Shown: one piece after another, positions 1-6,674 of the stretch
Numbering within the stretch: position 1 is the stretch's first letter
How the letters are laid out: every line of letters starts with the position of its first letter
Notes under the pieces: generated by a model
What the model was told of the DNA's origin: nothing
Seen by the model: the letters and a program-made list of their open reading frames with translations, nothing else
Database searches by the model: none
Made by a program: the position numbers and the translations under genes
NCBI GenBank assembly: GCA_905236615.1
Contig: CAJORC010000378.1
Location: 1-6,674 of the forward strand
Direction of reading: 5' to 3'
Length of the DNA stretch: 6,674 bases
Origin: an uncultured Lachnospiraceae bacterium
Lineage (GTDB): Bacteria; Bacillota; Clostridia; Lachnospirales; Lachnospiraceae

Positions 1-2
1 AT

Positions 3-1241
3 ATCGCGATAGTCAAAAAAATGAATTTTTATGACGGTAACGGCTGTATGATGCTGGATCTTAATTATGACGAACTGCAGAAAAACATGTCTATGATATG
101 CGGTGACCGGGAAGGGTATCTGATGGATGCAGACGGGAATATCCTCATGACTGCCGGAGAAAATAATGACGCAAACAGACCGTTTGGAAAATGGGATAGT
201 GATAAAATAAAAGGCGTGCTTCTGGAGAGGGAACCTGAAATCTACGGAACCGCTTTCAGAATAGCAATGGTAGACAGCAAAAAAAGCTGGATCGAAATTC
301 CGGGAGAAAAGGTCAATATGCTTGTAGCGCTTTATATCTTTTCACTTATACTTCCGGCGATCACTCTCTATCTTATCTTCCGCTCGATCAATGACCGTCT
401 TTATGCAATGGGTGAGAACATTGAACTTGTAAAGAGCGATGTCTACGAGGAAATGAAGATAGAACCTTCGCGGGATGAGATCGGGGATATTATACAGAAT
501 TACAATCTGATGGTGCTTAGAATAAGAGAGCTCATTGAAACGGTATTTAAAAATAAGGAGCGGGAGCAGGAGCTGCTTCTGTCTAAGAAACAGGCGGAAC
601 TTCATGCATTGCAGAGTCAGATAAATCCGCATTTTATGTTTAATGCGCTGGAAAGCATCCGCATGCACAGCCTTATCAAAGATGAGACGGAGACCGCGAA
701 GATACTTGAGAATTTTTCCATGCTTCTCAGGGAAAATATCCGCTGGGATTCGGATAAGATCAGCGTCGAAAATGAGTGTAAAAACGTAATGCGGTATCTT
801 GAGATCCAGAAATACAGATTTGGGGAAAGACTTGAATTTTCTGTGAGGGTACAGGAAGAGTGCAGAGATATTCTCATACCGAAATTTTCGATAATCACTT
901 TCGTGGAAAATGCCTGTATTCACGGGATAGAAAACAGCGTGGACGGAGGCTCTATCAGCGTTGTGGTTTCTATGGATGAAGGTCTTGTATATGCCGAGAT
1001 CATGGACAACGGAAAAGGTATGGATGAGGGACGTCTTGTTGAACTCAGGAAAGTTATCGATGCTGCCGATATATCATATATTGAGTCGGCCGATAAAAGT
1101 ATTGGGATTGTAAACACTGTTATCCGCTTGAAGCAGCTTTACGGGGAAAAGCTGATAATCGACATCAACAGTTCGGAAAGCGGTGGAACAGAGGTATGTA
1201 TTGTTATGCCGGGGGTGGAACATGAAGGTGATGATAATTGA
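3..1241 (+). CDS. YesM-type sensor histidine kinase, 5'-truncated by the window edge
   Basis: Membrane sensor kinase that would autophosphorylate on histidine and pass phosphate to the regulator encoded next. The frame is open to the window edge, and residues before the first ATG (position 21) fit the family, so that ATG is internal and the true start lies upstream. Numbering from it: the end of an extracellular Cache-like sensor domain (1-95), a transmembrane helix (about 98-120), a HAMP-like segment (121-175), a coiled coil (175-197), and a His_kinase domain with the phosphoacceptor in QINPHF (His204). The ATPase domain has the N-box VENACIHG (295-302), DNGKGMDEG (329-337) and a weak G2 box, SIGIVN (360-365). 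About 412 residues are visible; relatives are often near 580. The stop overlaps the regulator gene by 20 bases, implying translational coupling. The ligand cannot be read from the sequence; linkage to a solute-binding protein suggests a sugar. Confidence 0.93.
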   Translation: MAIVKKMNFYDGNGCMMLDLNYDELQKNMSMICGDREGYLMDADGNILMTAGENNDANRPFGKWDSDKIKGVLLEREPEIYGTAFRIAMVDSKKSWIEIPGEKVNMLVALYIFSLILPAITLYLIFRSINDRLYAMGENIELVKSDVYEEMKIEPSRDEIGDIIQNYNLMVLRIRELIETVFKNKEREQELLLSKKQAELHALQSQINPHFMFNALESIRMHSLIKDETETAKILENFSMLLRENIRWDSDKISVENECKNVMRYLEIQKYRFGERLEFSVRVQEECRDILIPKFSIITFVENACIHGIENSVDGGSISVVVSMDEGLVYAEIMDNGKGMDEGRLVELRKVIDAADISYIESADKSIGIVNTVIRLKQLYGEKLIIDINSSESGGTEVCIVMPGVEHEGDDN

Positions 1242-2088
1242 CGATGAACCGTTCATCAGAGAAGGACTGAGACGCATCATCGACTGGAAAAAATATGACT
1301 GTGAGATAGAGGCTGAGGCGGGCAATGCGCTGGAAGCCCTTTCCATACTTAAGAAGAAAAAAGTCGATATCATTTTCCTTGATATAAAGATGCCGGGAAT
1401 GACGGGACTCGAGCTTGCGGAAAAGATCAGAAAGGAAAAGATAACATCGGCCCGTATTGTGATCCTTACGGGTTTTGCCGATTTTGAATATGCAAGGACT
1501 GCCATGAGCTGCGGAATTACCGATTATCTGTTAAAACCCGTGCAGACGGAAGAACTCATAAATATAATAGAAAAAGAAAAAGTCGAAAGAGCTGACAGGC
1601 TTGAGCGGGTTTTCAGCGAACAGAAAGAGATATTTATGGGGCTTCTCGATGAGGATGGCAGCGGAAAAGAGTATGCGTCGGAAGTTCTCGAAAAACAGAA
1701 AGACCTTGACAGTTTGATAAATGCGGTAAAAAAGAACGAGGAAACAAGAAGGCTTGAAAAGAAGGACTTGATAAAAGAGATAGACGCTTATCTCGAGAAA
1801 CATTATCGTGAAAATATCAGCTTAAAGCAGCTGGGGGAGATATTTCACTTAAATAATGTTTATCTGGGACAGCTTTTTAAGAGCAGACACGACATGCTTT
1901 TTAAAGACTATGTGTATTTCCTCCGCATCAGGGATGCGGAAGAAATGCTTCTGAATACCGATAAAAGGATTTACGAGATCGCGGAAGAACTGGGCTTTTC
2001 AAATGCAGACGTTTTTATAAGCAGGTTTGTCCAGCTTAAGGGCGTTACACCGAATCAATTCAGGATAAAGAACAGGATGAAAAAATGA
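1222..2088 (+). CDS. YesN-type response regulator with AraC DNA-binding domain
   Basis: Cytoplasmic transcription regulator of 288 residues, partner of the kinase just upstream. The receiver domain (1-118) has the acidic pocket Asp7/Asp8, phosphoacceptor Asp54 in FLDIKMPG, Thr83 and Lys105 in LLKP. A charged, probably helical linker (118-185) follows. The C-terminal AraC domain (about 186-285) has two helix-turn-helix units, around 201-222 and 249-272, ending in the typical GVTPNQFR. I chose the ATG at 1222 because MKVMIIDDEP is the canonical receiver start and a G-rich Shine-Dalgarno (1211-1218) precedes it; an in-frame ATG at 1183 would add 13 uncharacteristic residues. The linker is short compared with many YesN proteins of about 500 residues, but short forms are common. 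It overlaps the kinase gene by 20 bases and the next gene by 4 (ATGA). Likely targets are carbohydrate-uptake or glycan-use genes, not identifiable here. Confidence 0.95.
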   Translation: MKVMIIDDEPFIREGLRRIIDWKKYDCEIEAEAGNALEALSILKKKKVDIIFLDIKMPGMTGLELAEKIRKEKITSARIVILTGFADFEYARTAMSCGITDYLLKPVQTEELINIIEKEKVERADRLERVFSEQKEIFMGLLDEDGSGKEYASEVLEKQKDLDSLINAVKKNEETRRLEKKDLIKEIDAYLEKHYRENISLKQLGEIFHLNNVYLGQLFKSRHDMLFKDYVYFLRIRDAEEMLLNTDKRIYEIAEELGFSNADVFISRFVQLKGVTPNQFRIKNRMKK

Positions 2089-3719
2089 AAGTCGGGAAAA
2101 AAATTATCTTATTTTTGTTTCTGGCAGGACTGATCGCTGCGTCGGTCTTTCTGCTGCTGAGGCCAAAGAAAAAAGAGGTGAAAACTTTTTCGGCACTTTT
2201 TGCAGTGACGGGACCCGAGGATTATAAAGATACACGGCTTAAGGACAGGATCGCTGAAATCACGGGAGCAAAGGCTGATGTTGAGAAGCTTGCCGCTCAG
2301 ACAGCCGAGGAAAAGATAAGAAGCCTTATCGCATCAGGTGAATATCCTGATTTTATAGACGGAAGTTCGGCGACAGATCTTCTGATAAATGCGGGGGCAC
2401 TGGTGCCGCTTGAAGATTATCTCGATGATTTTCCGAGGCTTAAAAGTTATCTTACGGATAAAGAGTGGGAATCATTACGGAAAGACGACGGACATATTTA
2501 TTTTATACCGCAGTACGGGGTTGTGAACGGTCATGATACTTCGACAATGCCTTCGGGAGAAGCTTTCTGGATACAGAAGCGTGTTCTTGAATGGGCAGGA
2601 TATCCGCAGGTAAAGACACTTGATCAGTATTTCGACCTTATAGAAAAATACCGGGACGCAGTTCCGGAAACAAATGGCGGTGCGACCATCGGCTTTGAGA
2701 TTTTGTGTGATGACTGGAGATATTTCTGTCTGGAAAATCCGCCGATGTTTCTGGCGGGTTATCCGAATAACGGCTGTGCAACCGTTGATCCCGACACCGG
2801 AAAAACCGGGGTTTACGATACGCTTCCCGAGGCGAAGCAGTATTATAAGAAGCTTAATGATATTTATGCCAAAGGACTGATAGATCCGGAAACCTTTACG
2901 CTTTCCTATGATCAGTACATTCAGAGACTTTCATCAGGAAGGGTGCTCGGAATGGTGGACCAGTACTGGGAGATCATTGACGCGATGAGCTCACTTCACG
3001 GTAAAGGTATGGATGAGTGTATGTATGTACCTCTGGCTATAACGGCGAATTAGAGTATCAGCGGGAATTATCTCTGCAGGGAAACGAATCTGAATACTGC
3101 GTCGGGACTGGGAATTTCGATAAGCTGTAAAGATGTCAGGGGAGCATTGGCTTTCATTGACGGATTGCTTTCTCCGGAATTTATGATACTCAGACACTGG
3201 GGTGAGAAAAATCTGGATTATGAAGTCGGCTCTGACGGAGTATTTTACAGGAACGAAACGGAGACTTCCAACTGGCAGTCCGGGGAATTTCTGCAGAACA
3301 ATGCCTGTCCTTATTCACAGTTTCCGGGCTATGAGGGAATGCTTTCCGACAATATTAACTGTGTGGAACCTGCGGAACAGCCGCAGATCTTTTATAACAG
3401 ACTTTCCGATCTTGATAAAAAGCTCATGAATGCCTATGGTTACAAAACATGGAGGGATTTTCTCGGAGTGGAGACAGAAGGGGCGCCCTGGTTTCCGCTT
3501 CACTATGTGACTGCCGACTGGGGAAATGATACTGATTACGGAAGGGCAAAGGAAAACATGGAGAAAGTTAAGCGGAAATGGCTGCCGATAGTGATCATGT
3601 CGGGCAGGGAAAAGTTTGATGAGACATGGGCTGCGTATATGGATGAGTATAATTCTGAGGTTGATGTTAAAGCTTATCTGGAAAGGCTTGACATGGAAGT
3701 AGCTAGAAAACTACAATAG
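2085..3719 (+). pseudogene. Extracellular solute-binding protein (family 1, LplA-like), interrupted by in-frame TAG
   Basis: Would bind a carbohydrate at the cell surface. Without the internal stop the frame holds 544 codons, normal for the family. Residues 7-25 form one hydrophobic helix followed by RPKKK; there is no lipobox cysteine and no clear signal-peptidase site near its end, so it looks like an uncleaved membrane anchor. Family-typical stretches: TFSALFAV (34-41), SLIASGEYPDFIDG, GALVPLEDYLDDFP, AFWIQKRVLEWAGYP, AKGLIDPETF and GRVLGMVDQYW. Codon 323 is TAG (3051-3053), just after YVPLAITAN. The same frame continues with family-like sequence (NLNTASGLGISISC, then ALAFIDGLLSPEF and HWGEKNLDYEV) to a terminal TAG at 3717. 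No ribosome site or convincing restart follows the internal stop, so a separate downstream gene is unlikely. Translation is coupled to the regulator by ATGA, with AGGA at 2074-2077. As written, only a 322-residue truncated product would be made. No permease genes adjoin it. Confidence 0.85.
3051..3053 (+). other. Premature in-frame amber codon in the solute-binding protein gene
   Basis: TAG sits between AAT and AGT with no change of frame on either side. Relatives often carry an acidic or polar residue here, as in ITxDESI-like sequence, so GAG (Glu) changed to TAG by one G-to-T substitution is the simplest origin. That ancestral codon is inferred, not seen. Confidence 0.85.
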
Positions 3720-3752
3720 GGCTAAAAAAGGTAAAAAAAGGGAGACTGATCT

Positions 3753-5594
3753 ATGAAAAGATATTTGGCGTTTTTTATGACAGGAGTGATGGTTCTGTCA
3801 CTGACCGGCTGCGGTCCGAATCTTGCCCGGCTCAGGTCTATTACCGGTGCTGTAAAAGAAGCGGTTGTGGAAGAGATCAAAGAAGGCAGGGATAAAAAAG
3901 ATGATAAAGACGATAAGGACGATGATAAGGATGATGATGATACTGACAGCATAAGCAGTACCCTGGCTGATGAGGGAAGTTCGGAAGCTTCAGAGGAGAG
4001 CACGGAAAACAGGAATGATTCCGAAAGTTTCTATATGACTCCCGACGGCAGTCCGGTATATATGGCTATCGATAAGTACTATTATGAAGCTTCGGATAAT
4101 GGTGATAATACGCAGCTTTATGACGGACACACCCAGCTGATCATGCTTGTGGATGATGACAAGGAAAAATTCCCGGAACTCAACAAGACACTGACTGAGC
4201 TTTATAACGAGCGGACAGCTCATTCGGATAAGAGATGCAAAGAGGCAACTGCAGACGCAAAGACCGACCTTGAGGATGGACATCTGAACGGTCCATATTC
4301 GGATACTTACGAACTGTCTGTTCAGAGAAGTGACAGCAGGATACTCAGTTACTATTATGATTATTATATCTACACGAACGGAGCTCATGGCATGTATGGT
4401 ATCCTGCCTTATGTCATTGACGTAAAGACCGGAAAGAATCTTGCTTTAAGCGATGTTATCACTATAGATAATGATAAACTCAAAGCAGTACTGATCGAGA
4501 AGATAAAGGCAAGCGCAGTGGAAAAAGGTGAAGACCCGTCGGAGACTTTTCTTGATCTGGAGGATACACTGTCCCATTATCAGTATGACATCAACAAGGT
4601 AGATAACAGCGGTGATGATACTGAAAACTATCAGAATGTTTATTACTGGTATCTTGGCAATGACGGCGTTCATTTCTATTTTGCACCCTATGAGATATCC
4701 GCTTATGCTTATGGTACGACTGATGTGTTTATCGGTTATGACGAAATGCCGGAGATATTTAAGAAGGAATATCTCCCTGACAGCAATAGTAAGGCTTTCA
4801 TCAGAAACATCGGAACACCTTATGAAAGCATGATCGATCTCGATTGTGACGGTAAAAATGAAAAGCTTTCTGTAGAATATGATTATGAAGATGGTGATAC
4901 CACATATTCCAAGGATCTTACCATGAAGGTCAATGATTCAAGCGCTACAATTAAGGAGGCATGGATCGATACAACTAATTCCTATACAAAATACTATCAC
5001 GTTCATACAAAGGACGGCAGGAATTATATTTACGTTGTAGCGGCAGAAGCCAGTGATTACTACAATCTCTTTGTTTTTGAAGTGAGCGGAGACGAAATAA
5101 AAGAGGTGAAAAACAAGGGTGAATATACCTACGCGTTTACACTTGCCTACGTCGGAAATTCAGTACTGACAGAGGGAAGCGGCGAGATCTGCATGATAAA
5201 TCCCGACAGCTTTTATCTTGGCTCCAGATATGATCTCTTCGGATCGTTTTCTGTAGTTGGAAGATACCATGTTGGTGCGGATGGATATCCTGAATCTGAC
5301 AGTAATGACTATCCTGTACCGTGGCATATGGACACTAAAATTACTTCCAAAACAGATCTGACAGCTGATATAGTTGATAAAGACGGAAATGTTATTTCTA
5401 AAGATGAAGTTATTAAAAAAGGTGAGTCTTTCAGACCGGTAATGCTTCACATCAACGGAGAGGAGTATTCAATAGATACTGAGCTTTCCGATGGAAGGTT
5501 TGCACGTCTGAAATATTCAGATATTGAATATCCTGCCCGGATTGACGGCGAGAGTATAGATGATATTTTTGAAGGACTGATGTACGCGGGATAA
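3753..5594 (+). CDS. DUF3298-like (RsiV-type) surface lipoprotein with Asp/Lys-rich linker
   Basis: Predicted exported lipoprotein of 613 residues with no assigned function. The signal peptide (1-19) ends in LTGC, so Cys20 should be lipidated. Residues 47-65 are an almost pure Asp/Lys tract, and a Ser/Glu-rich stretch runs to about 92; together they look like a flexible linker. Residues about 100-235 include a DUF4163/DUF3298-type signature (YYIYTNGAHGMYG, then VIDVKTGKNLALSDVI at 221-236). NDGVHFYFAPYEISAYAYG (303-321) is the typical C-terminal part of DUF3298. That fold occurs in the anti-sigma factor RsiV and in peptidoglycan deacetylase PdaC, but no catalytic or sigma-binding part is seen. 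A calcium-loop-like motif DLDCDGKNE (362-370) opens the C-terminal beta-rich half, which I do not recognise. The start follows a good AGGGAG site (3739-3744). It lies 33 bases after the solute-binding gene with no terminator between, so may be co-transcribed. Confidence 0.88.
   Translation: MKRYLAFFMTGVMVLSLTGCGPNLARLRSITGAVKEAVVEEIKEGRDKKDDKDDKDDDKDDDDTDSISSTLADEGSSEASEESTENRNDSESFYMTPDGSPVYMAIDKYYYEASDNGDNTQLYDGHTQLIMLVDDDKEKFPELNKTLTELYNERTAHSDKRCKEATADAKTDLEDGHLNGPYSDTYELSVQRSDSRILSYYYDYYIYTNGAHGMYGILPYVIDVKTGKNLALSDVITIDNDKLKAVLIEKIKASAVEKGEDPSETFLDLEDTLSHYQYDINKVDNSGDDTENYQNVYYWYLGNDGVHFYFAPYEISAYAYGTTDVFIGYDEMPEIFKKEYLPDSNSKAFIRNIGTPYESMIDLDCDGKNEKLSVEYDYEDGDTTYSKDLTMKVNDSSATIKEAWIDTTNSYTKYYHVHTKDGRNYIYVVAAEASDYYNLFVFEVSGDEIKEVKNKGEYTYAFTLAYVGNSVLTEGSGEICMINPDSFYLGSRYDLFGSFSVVGRYHVGADGYPESDSNDYPVPWHMDTKITSKTDLTADIVDKDGNVISKDEVIKKGESFRPVMLHINGEEYSIDTELSDGRFARLKYSDIEYPARIDGESIDDIFEGLMYAG
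3891..3947 (+). repeat. Low-complexity Asp/Lys codon tract
   Basis: Irregular runs of GAT/GAC and AAA/AAG codons encode residues 47-65 of the lipoprotein, 17 of 19 being Asp or Lys. The codons vary (GAT and GAC, AAA and AAG), so this is not a perfect microsatellite, which hints at selection on the protein, though length variation by slippage remains possible. Confidence 0.7.
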
Positions 5595-5610
5595 AAAAGT
5601 CAATAATGGG

Positions 5611-5651
5611 GACGGTTCCTGAAATCGAGGGACCGTCTCTTTTTCTTTTTT
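5611..5651 (+). terminator. Rho-independent terminator after the lipoprotein gene
   Basis: GACGGTTCCT (5611-5620) pairs with AGGGACCGTC (5628-5637) to make a 10-bp stem with a single T-G wobble (5617 with 5631) and a 7-base loop. A T-rich tract, TCTTTTTCTTTTTT, follows directly (5638-5651). It begins 16 bases after the lipoprotein stop codon and probably ends the transcript that includes that gene. Confidence 0.92.
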
Positions 5652-5752
5652 AAATTTGTGTACTTAATGCAATTCAATGGGTAAAAGATTACCAAAATCT
5701 CAAAGCTAAATTGTGAAAAATATAAAAAAATGACCATTATAAAGATAATAAC

Positions 5753-5781
5753 TTGCATATATTTTGGTTAAGTGTTAAAAT
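5753..5781 (+). promoter_or_regulatory. Candidate sigma-A promoter for the IolG-type gene
   Basis: TAAAAT at 5776-5781 matches the -10 consensus in five of six bases and has an extended -10 TG at 5773-5774. TTGCAT at 5753-5758 lies 17 bases upstream as a weak -35 element (TTG only). Transcription would start near 5788 and leave a leader of about 55 bases. The surrounding DNA (5652-5843) is very AT-rich, so chance matches are possible; nothing else gene-like is visible in that stretch. Confidence 0.45.
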
Positions 5782-5788
5782 CTAACCA
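5765..5788 (+). promoter_or_regulatory. Inverted repeat overlapping the -10 element, possible operator
   Basis: TGGTTA (5765-5770) and TAACCA (5783-5788) are perfect inverted half-sites 12 bases apart, centred on the candidate -10. A dimeric repressor bound here would block the promoter. Further GTTAA words lie at 5774, 5792 and 5809, and GTTAAAAT occurs twice (5774-5781 and 5809-5816). The regulator is unknown; AT-richness makes short repeats likelier by chance. Confidence 0.35.
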
Positions 5789-5826
5789 TAAGTTAACAAA
5801 AAAAGCTCGTTAAAATAAACAACGAC

Positions 5827-5831
5827 GGAGG
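5827..5831 (+). promoter_or_regulatory. Ribosome binding site of the IolG-type gene, unusually far from its start
   Basis: GGAGG is a strong Shine-Dalgarno core but stands 12 bases from the ATG at 5844, longer than the usual 5-9. No alternative in-frame start codon lies between, and the protein from 5844 begins exactly as the family does, so the start is kept. Confidence 0.65.
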
Positions 5832-5843
5832 TTAGATAAGGGT

Positions 5844-6674
5844 ATGGCTGAGAAACTTAGAATAGGAATGCTGGGAGTTGGAAGAATTGGTAAACTCCAT
5901 GCAACAAATGTTCAGAATTTCATTCCGAATGCAGAAATAGTTGTTGCTGCAGATCCGTTCATGAATGATGAGACGGAAGCATGGGCAAAGAGCATCGGGA
6001 TAGCAAGAACATCTAAAGACCCTGACGATGTATTTAATGCTGATGATGTGGATGCGGTTTTCATCTGTTCATCAACCAACACACATGCAGAGTTCATCAT
6101 GAAGGCAGCAGCAAAGAAAAAGCACATCTTCTGCGAAAAGCCTATACACACTGATATCTCAAAAATTAAAGAAGCCCTTAAAGCGGTAGAGGAAGCCGGA
6201 GTAAAACTTCAGGTCGGATTTGTAAGACGTTTCGACAAGAGCCACAAGGCTGTAAGAGATACAGTTGCTTCGGGAAAACTCGGAAAACCTTATGTTGTTA
6301 AGGTATGTTCAAGAGATCCGGCAGCTCCGCCTATGGAATACGTTAAGGTATCGGGCGGTATCTTCCTTGATATGATGATCCACGATTTTGATATGGTGAG
6401 ATATCTTTCCGGAAGTGATGTAGTCGAAGTAAATGCCATCGGTTCCTGCCTTGTGGATCCTGATTTTGCAAAATATGACGATGTGGATACGGCTATAGTA
6501 ACACTTAAATTTGCAAACGGTGCGATCGGCGTGATCGATAACTGCCGTCAGGCTCCTTACGGATATGACCAGAGAGTTGAAGTTCATTGCGAAAAGTGAT
6601 GCGTACAGGACAACAACAATCTGGAAAACGTTGCTTACATAAGCACAGATGCAGGCGTTGAATCGGCAAAACCC
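5844..6674 (+). pseudogene. iolG: Inositol 2-dehydrogenase (IolG-type), interrupted by in-frame TGA and cut by the window end
   Basis: Cytoplasmic NAD-dependent oxidoreductase of the Gfo/Idh/MocA family; IolG oxidises myo-inositol to scyllo-inosose, the first step of inositol catabolism. The Rossmann motif GVGRIG (11-16) opens the protein, Asp37 would bind the NAD ribose, and EKP (98-100) supplies the catalytic lysine Lys99. GGIFLDMMIHDFDM (171-184) carries Asp176 and His180, matching the Lys/Asp/His set of IolG. YGYDQRVEV near 240-248 is typical. Codon 252 is TGA (6597-6599) where the family has glycine (a CEKGCVQ-like run). The frame stays open with fitting sequence (CVQDNNNLENVAYISTDAGV) up to the last base. 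Family members have about 335-345 residues, so roughly 65 more lie beyond the window. As written, a 251-residue product lacking the end of the C-terminal domain would result. Related scyllo-inositol or sugar dehydrogenases are the alternative; the symbol rests on overall resemblance. Confidence 0.82.
6597..6599 (+). other. Premature in-frame TGA in the IolG-type gene
   Basis: TGA lies between AAG and TGC; all 25 following codons to the window end are open in the same frame and fit the family. Glycine is expected here, so GGA changed to TGA by one G-to-T substitution is the likely origin. No insertion or deletion is needed. Confidence 0.85.

Noticed and set aside
21..23. ATG at 21 as the start of the histidine kinase
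   Set aside because: The frame is open to the window edge and the sensor domain would be cut in the middle; no ribosome binding site precedes it.
342..923. Long minus-strand ORF of 193 codons opposite the kinase gene
   Set aside because: It is antisense to clear kinase motifs, its protein shows no recognisable family, and no ribosome site supports it.
1183..1221. Upstream ATG as start of the response regulator
   Set aside because: It adds 13 residues that do not fit the receiver fold; the ATG at 1222 gives the canonical start with a G-rich site before it.
3147..3719. Independent gene starting at TTG 3147
   Set aside because: It is the continuation of the solute-binding protein in the same frame; family-like sequence already begins right after the TAG, and no ribosome site precedes the TTG.
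3722..4003. Minus-strand Ser-rich ORF of 93 codons
   Set aside because: Its serine/leucine richness is simply the complement of the GAT/GAC-rich and serine-rich region of the lipoprotein gene.
5652..5752. Small gene, RNA or riboswitch in the AT-rich intergenic stretch
   Set aside because: No start with a ribosome site, no extended conserved-looking stem and no recognised riboswitch core are visible.
1239..6599. Genetic code with TGA read as glycine (as in Gracilibacteria) or TAG recoded
   Set aside because: TGA ends the kinase and regulator genes at sensible points with tight overlaps, TAG ends the solute-binding gene, and such codons are otherwise absent from the reading frames; a recoded genome would show many.
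6597..6650. TGA as selenocysteine with a downstream SECIS element
   Set aside because: The position should be glycine in a structural turn, IolG is not a selenoprotein, and I see no convincing hairpin just after the codon.

Overview
The window looks like a piece of a Firmicutes genome, most likely Lachnospiraceae (Butyrivibrio/Roseburia-like). The reasons are the adjacent YesM-type kinase and YesN-type AraC regulator, the close fit of the solute-binding protein to a family seen often in that group, the lipoprotein signal, purine-rich ribosome binding sites and AT-rich intergenic DNA. This taxonomic call is inferred from protein style only; there is no rRNA or tRNA here.

Layout, all on the plus strand: (1) 3-1241, a sensor histidine kinase whose N-terminus lies outside the window; (2) 1222-2088, a response regulator with an AraC DNA-binding domain, overlapping the kinase by 20 bases; (3) 2085-3719, a membrane-anchored extracellular solute-binding protein, sharing an ATGA stop/start with the regulator and broken by an in-frame TAG at 3051-3053; (4) 3753-5594, a lipoprotein with an acidic linker and a DUF3298-like domain; (5) a rho-independent terminator at 5611-5651; (6) about 190 bases of AT-rich intergenic DNA with a candidate promoter and an inverted repeat; (7) 5844 to the window end, an inositol 2-dehydrogenase (IolG-type) gene broken by an in-frame TGA at 6597-6599.

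Genes 1-3 read as one translationally coupled unit. A surface sugar-binding protein, a membrane kinase and an AraC regulator are encoded together with no permease or ATPase gene nearby. The binding protein lacks a lipobox cysteine and keeps a hydrophobic N-terminal anchor. That suggests a three-component sensor in which the binding protein presents ligand to the kinase, rather than a transport operon. The lipoprotein follows after 33 bases with no terminator between and may be co-transcribed. The IolG-type gene is a separate transcription unit.

The most unusual feature is the pair of in-frame stop codons in two otherwise well-preserved, unrelated genes. In both cases the reading frame and family resemblance continue unchanged after the stop, and in both a single G-to-T change at the first codon position would explain it (likely GAG to TAG, and GGA to TGA). 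Sequencing or assembly error is the simplest explanation, then genuine nonsense mutations. Genetic-code reassignment is argued against by normal use of TGA and TAG as terminal stops in the same window.
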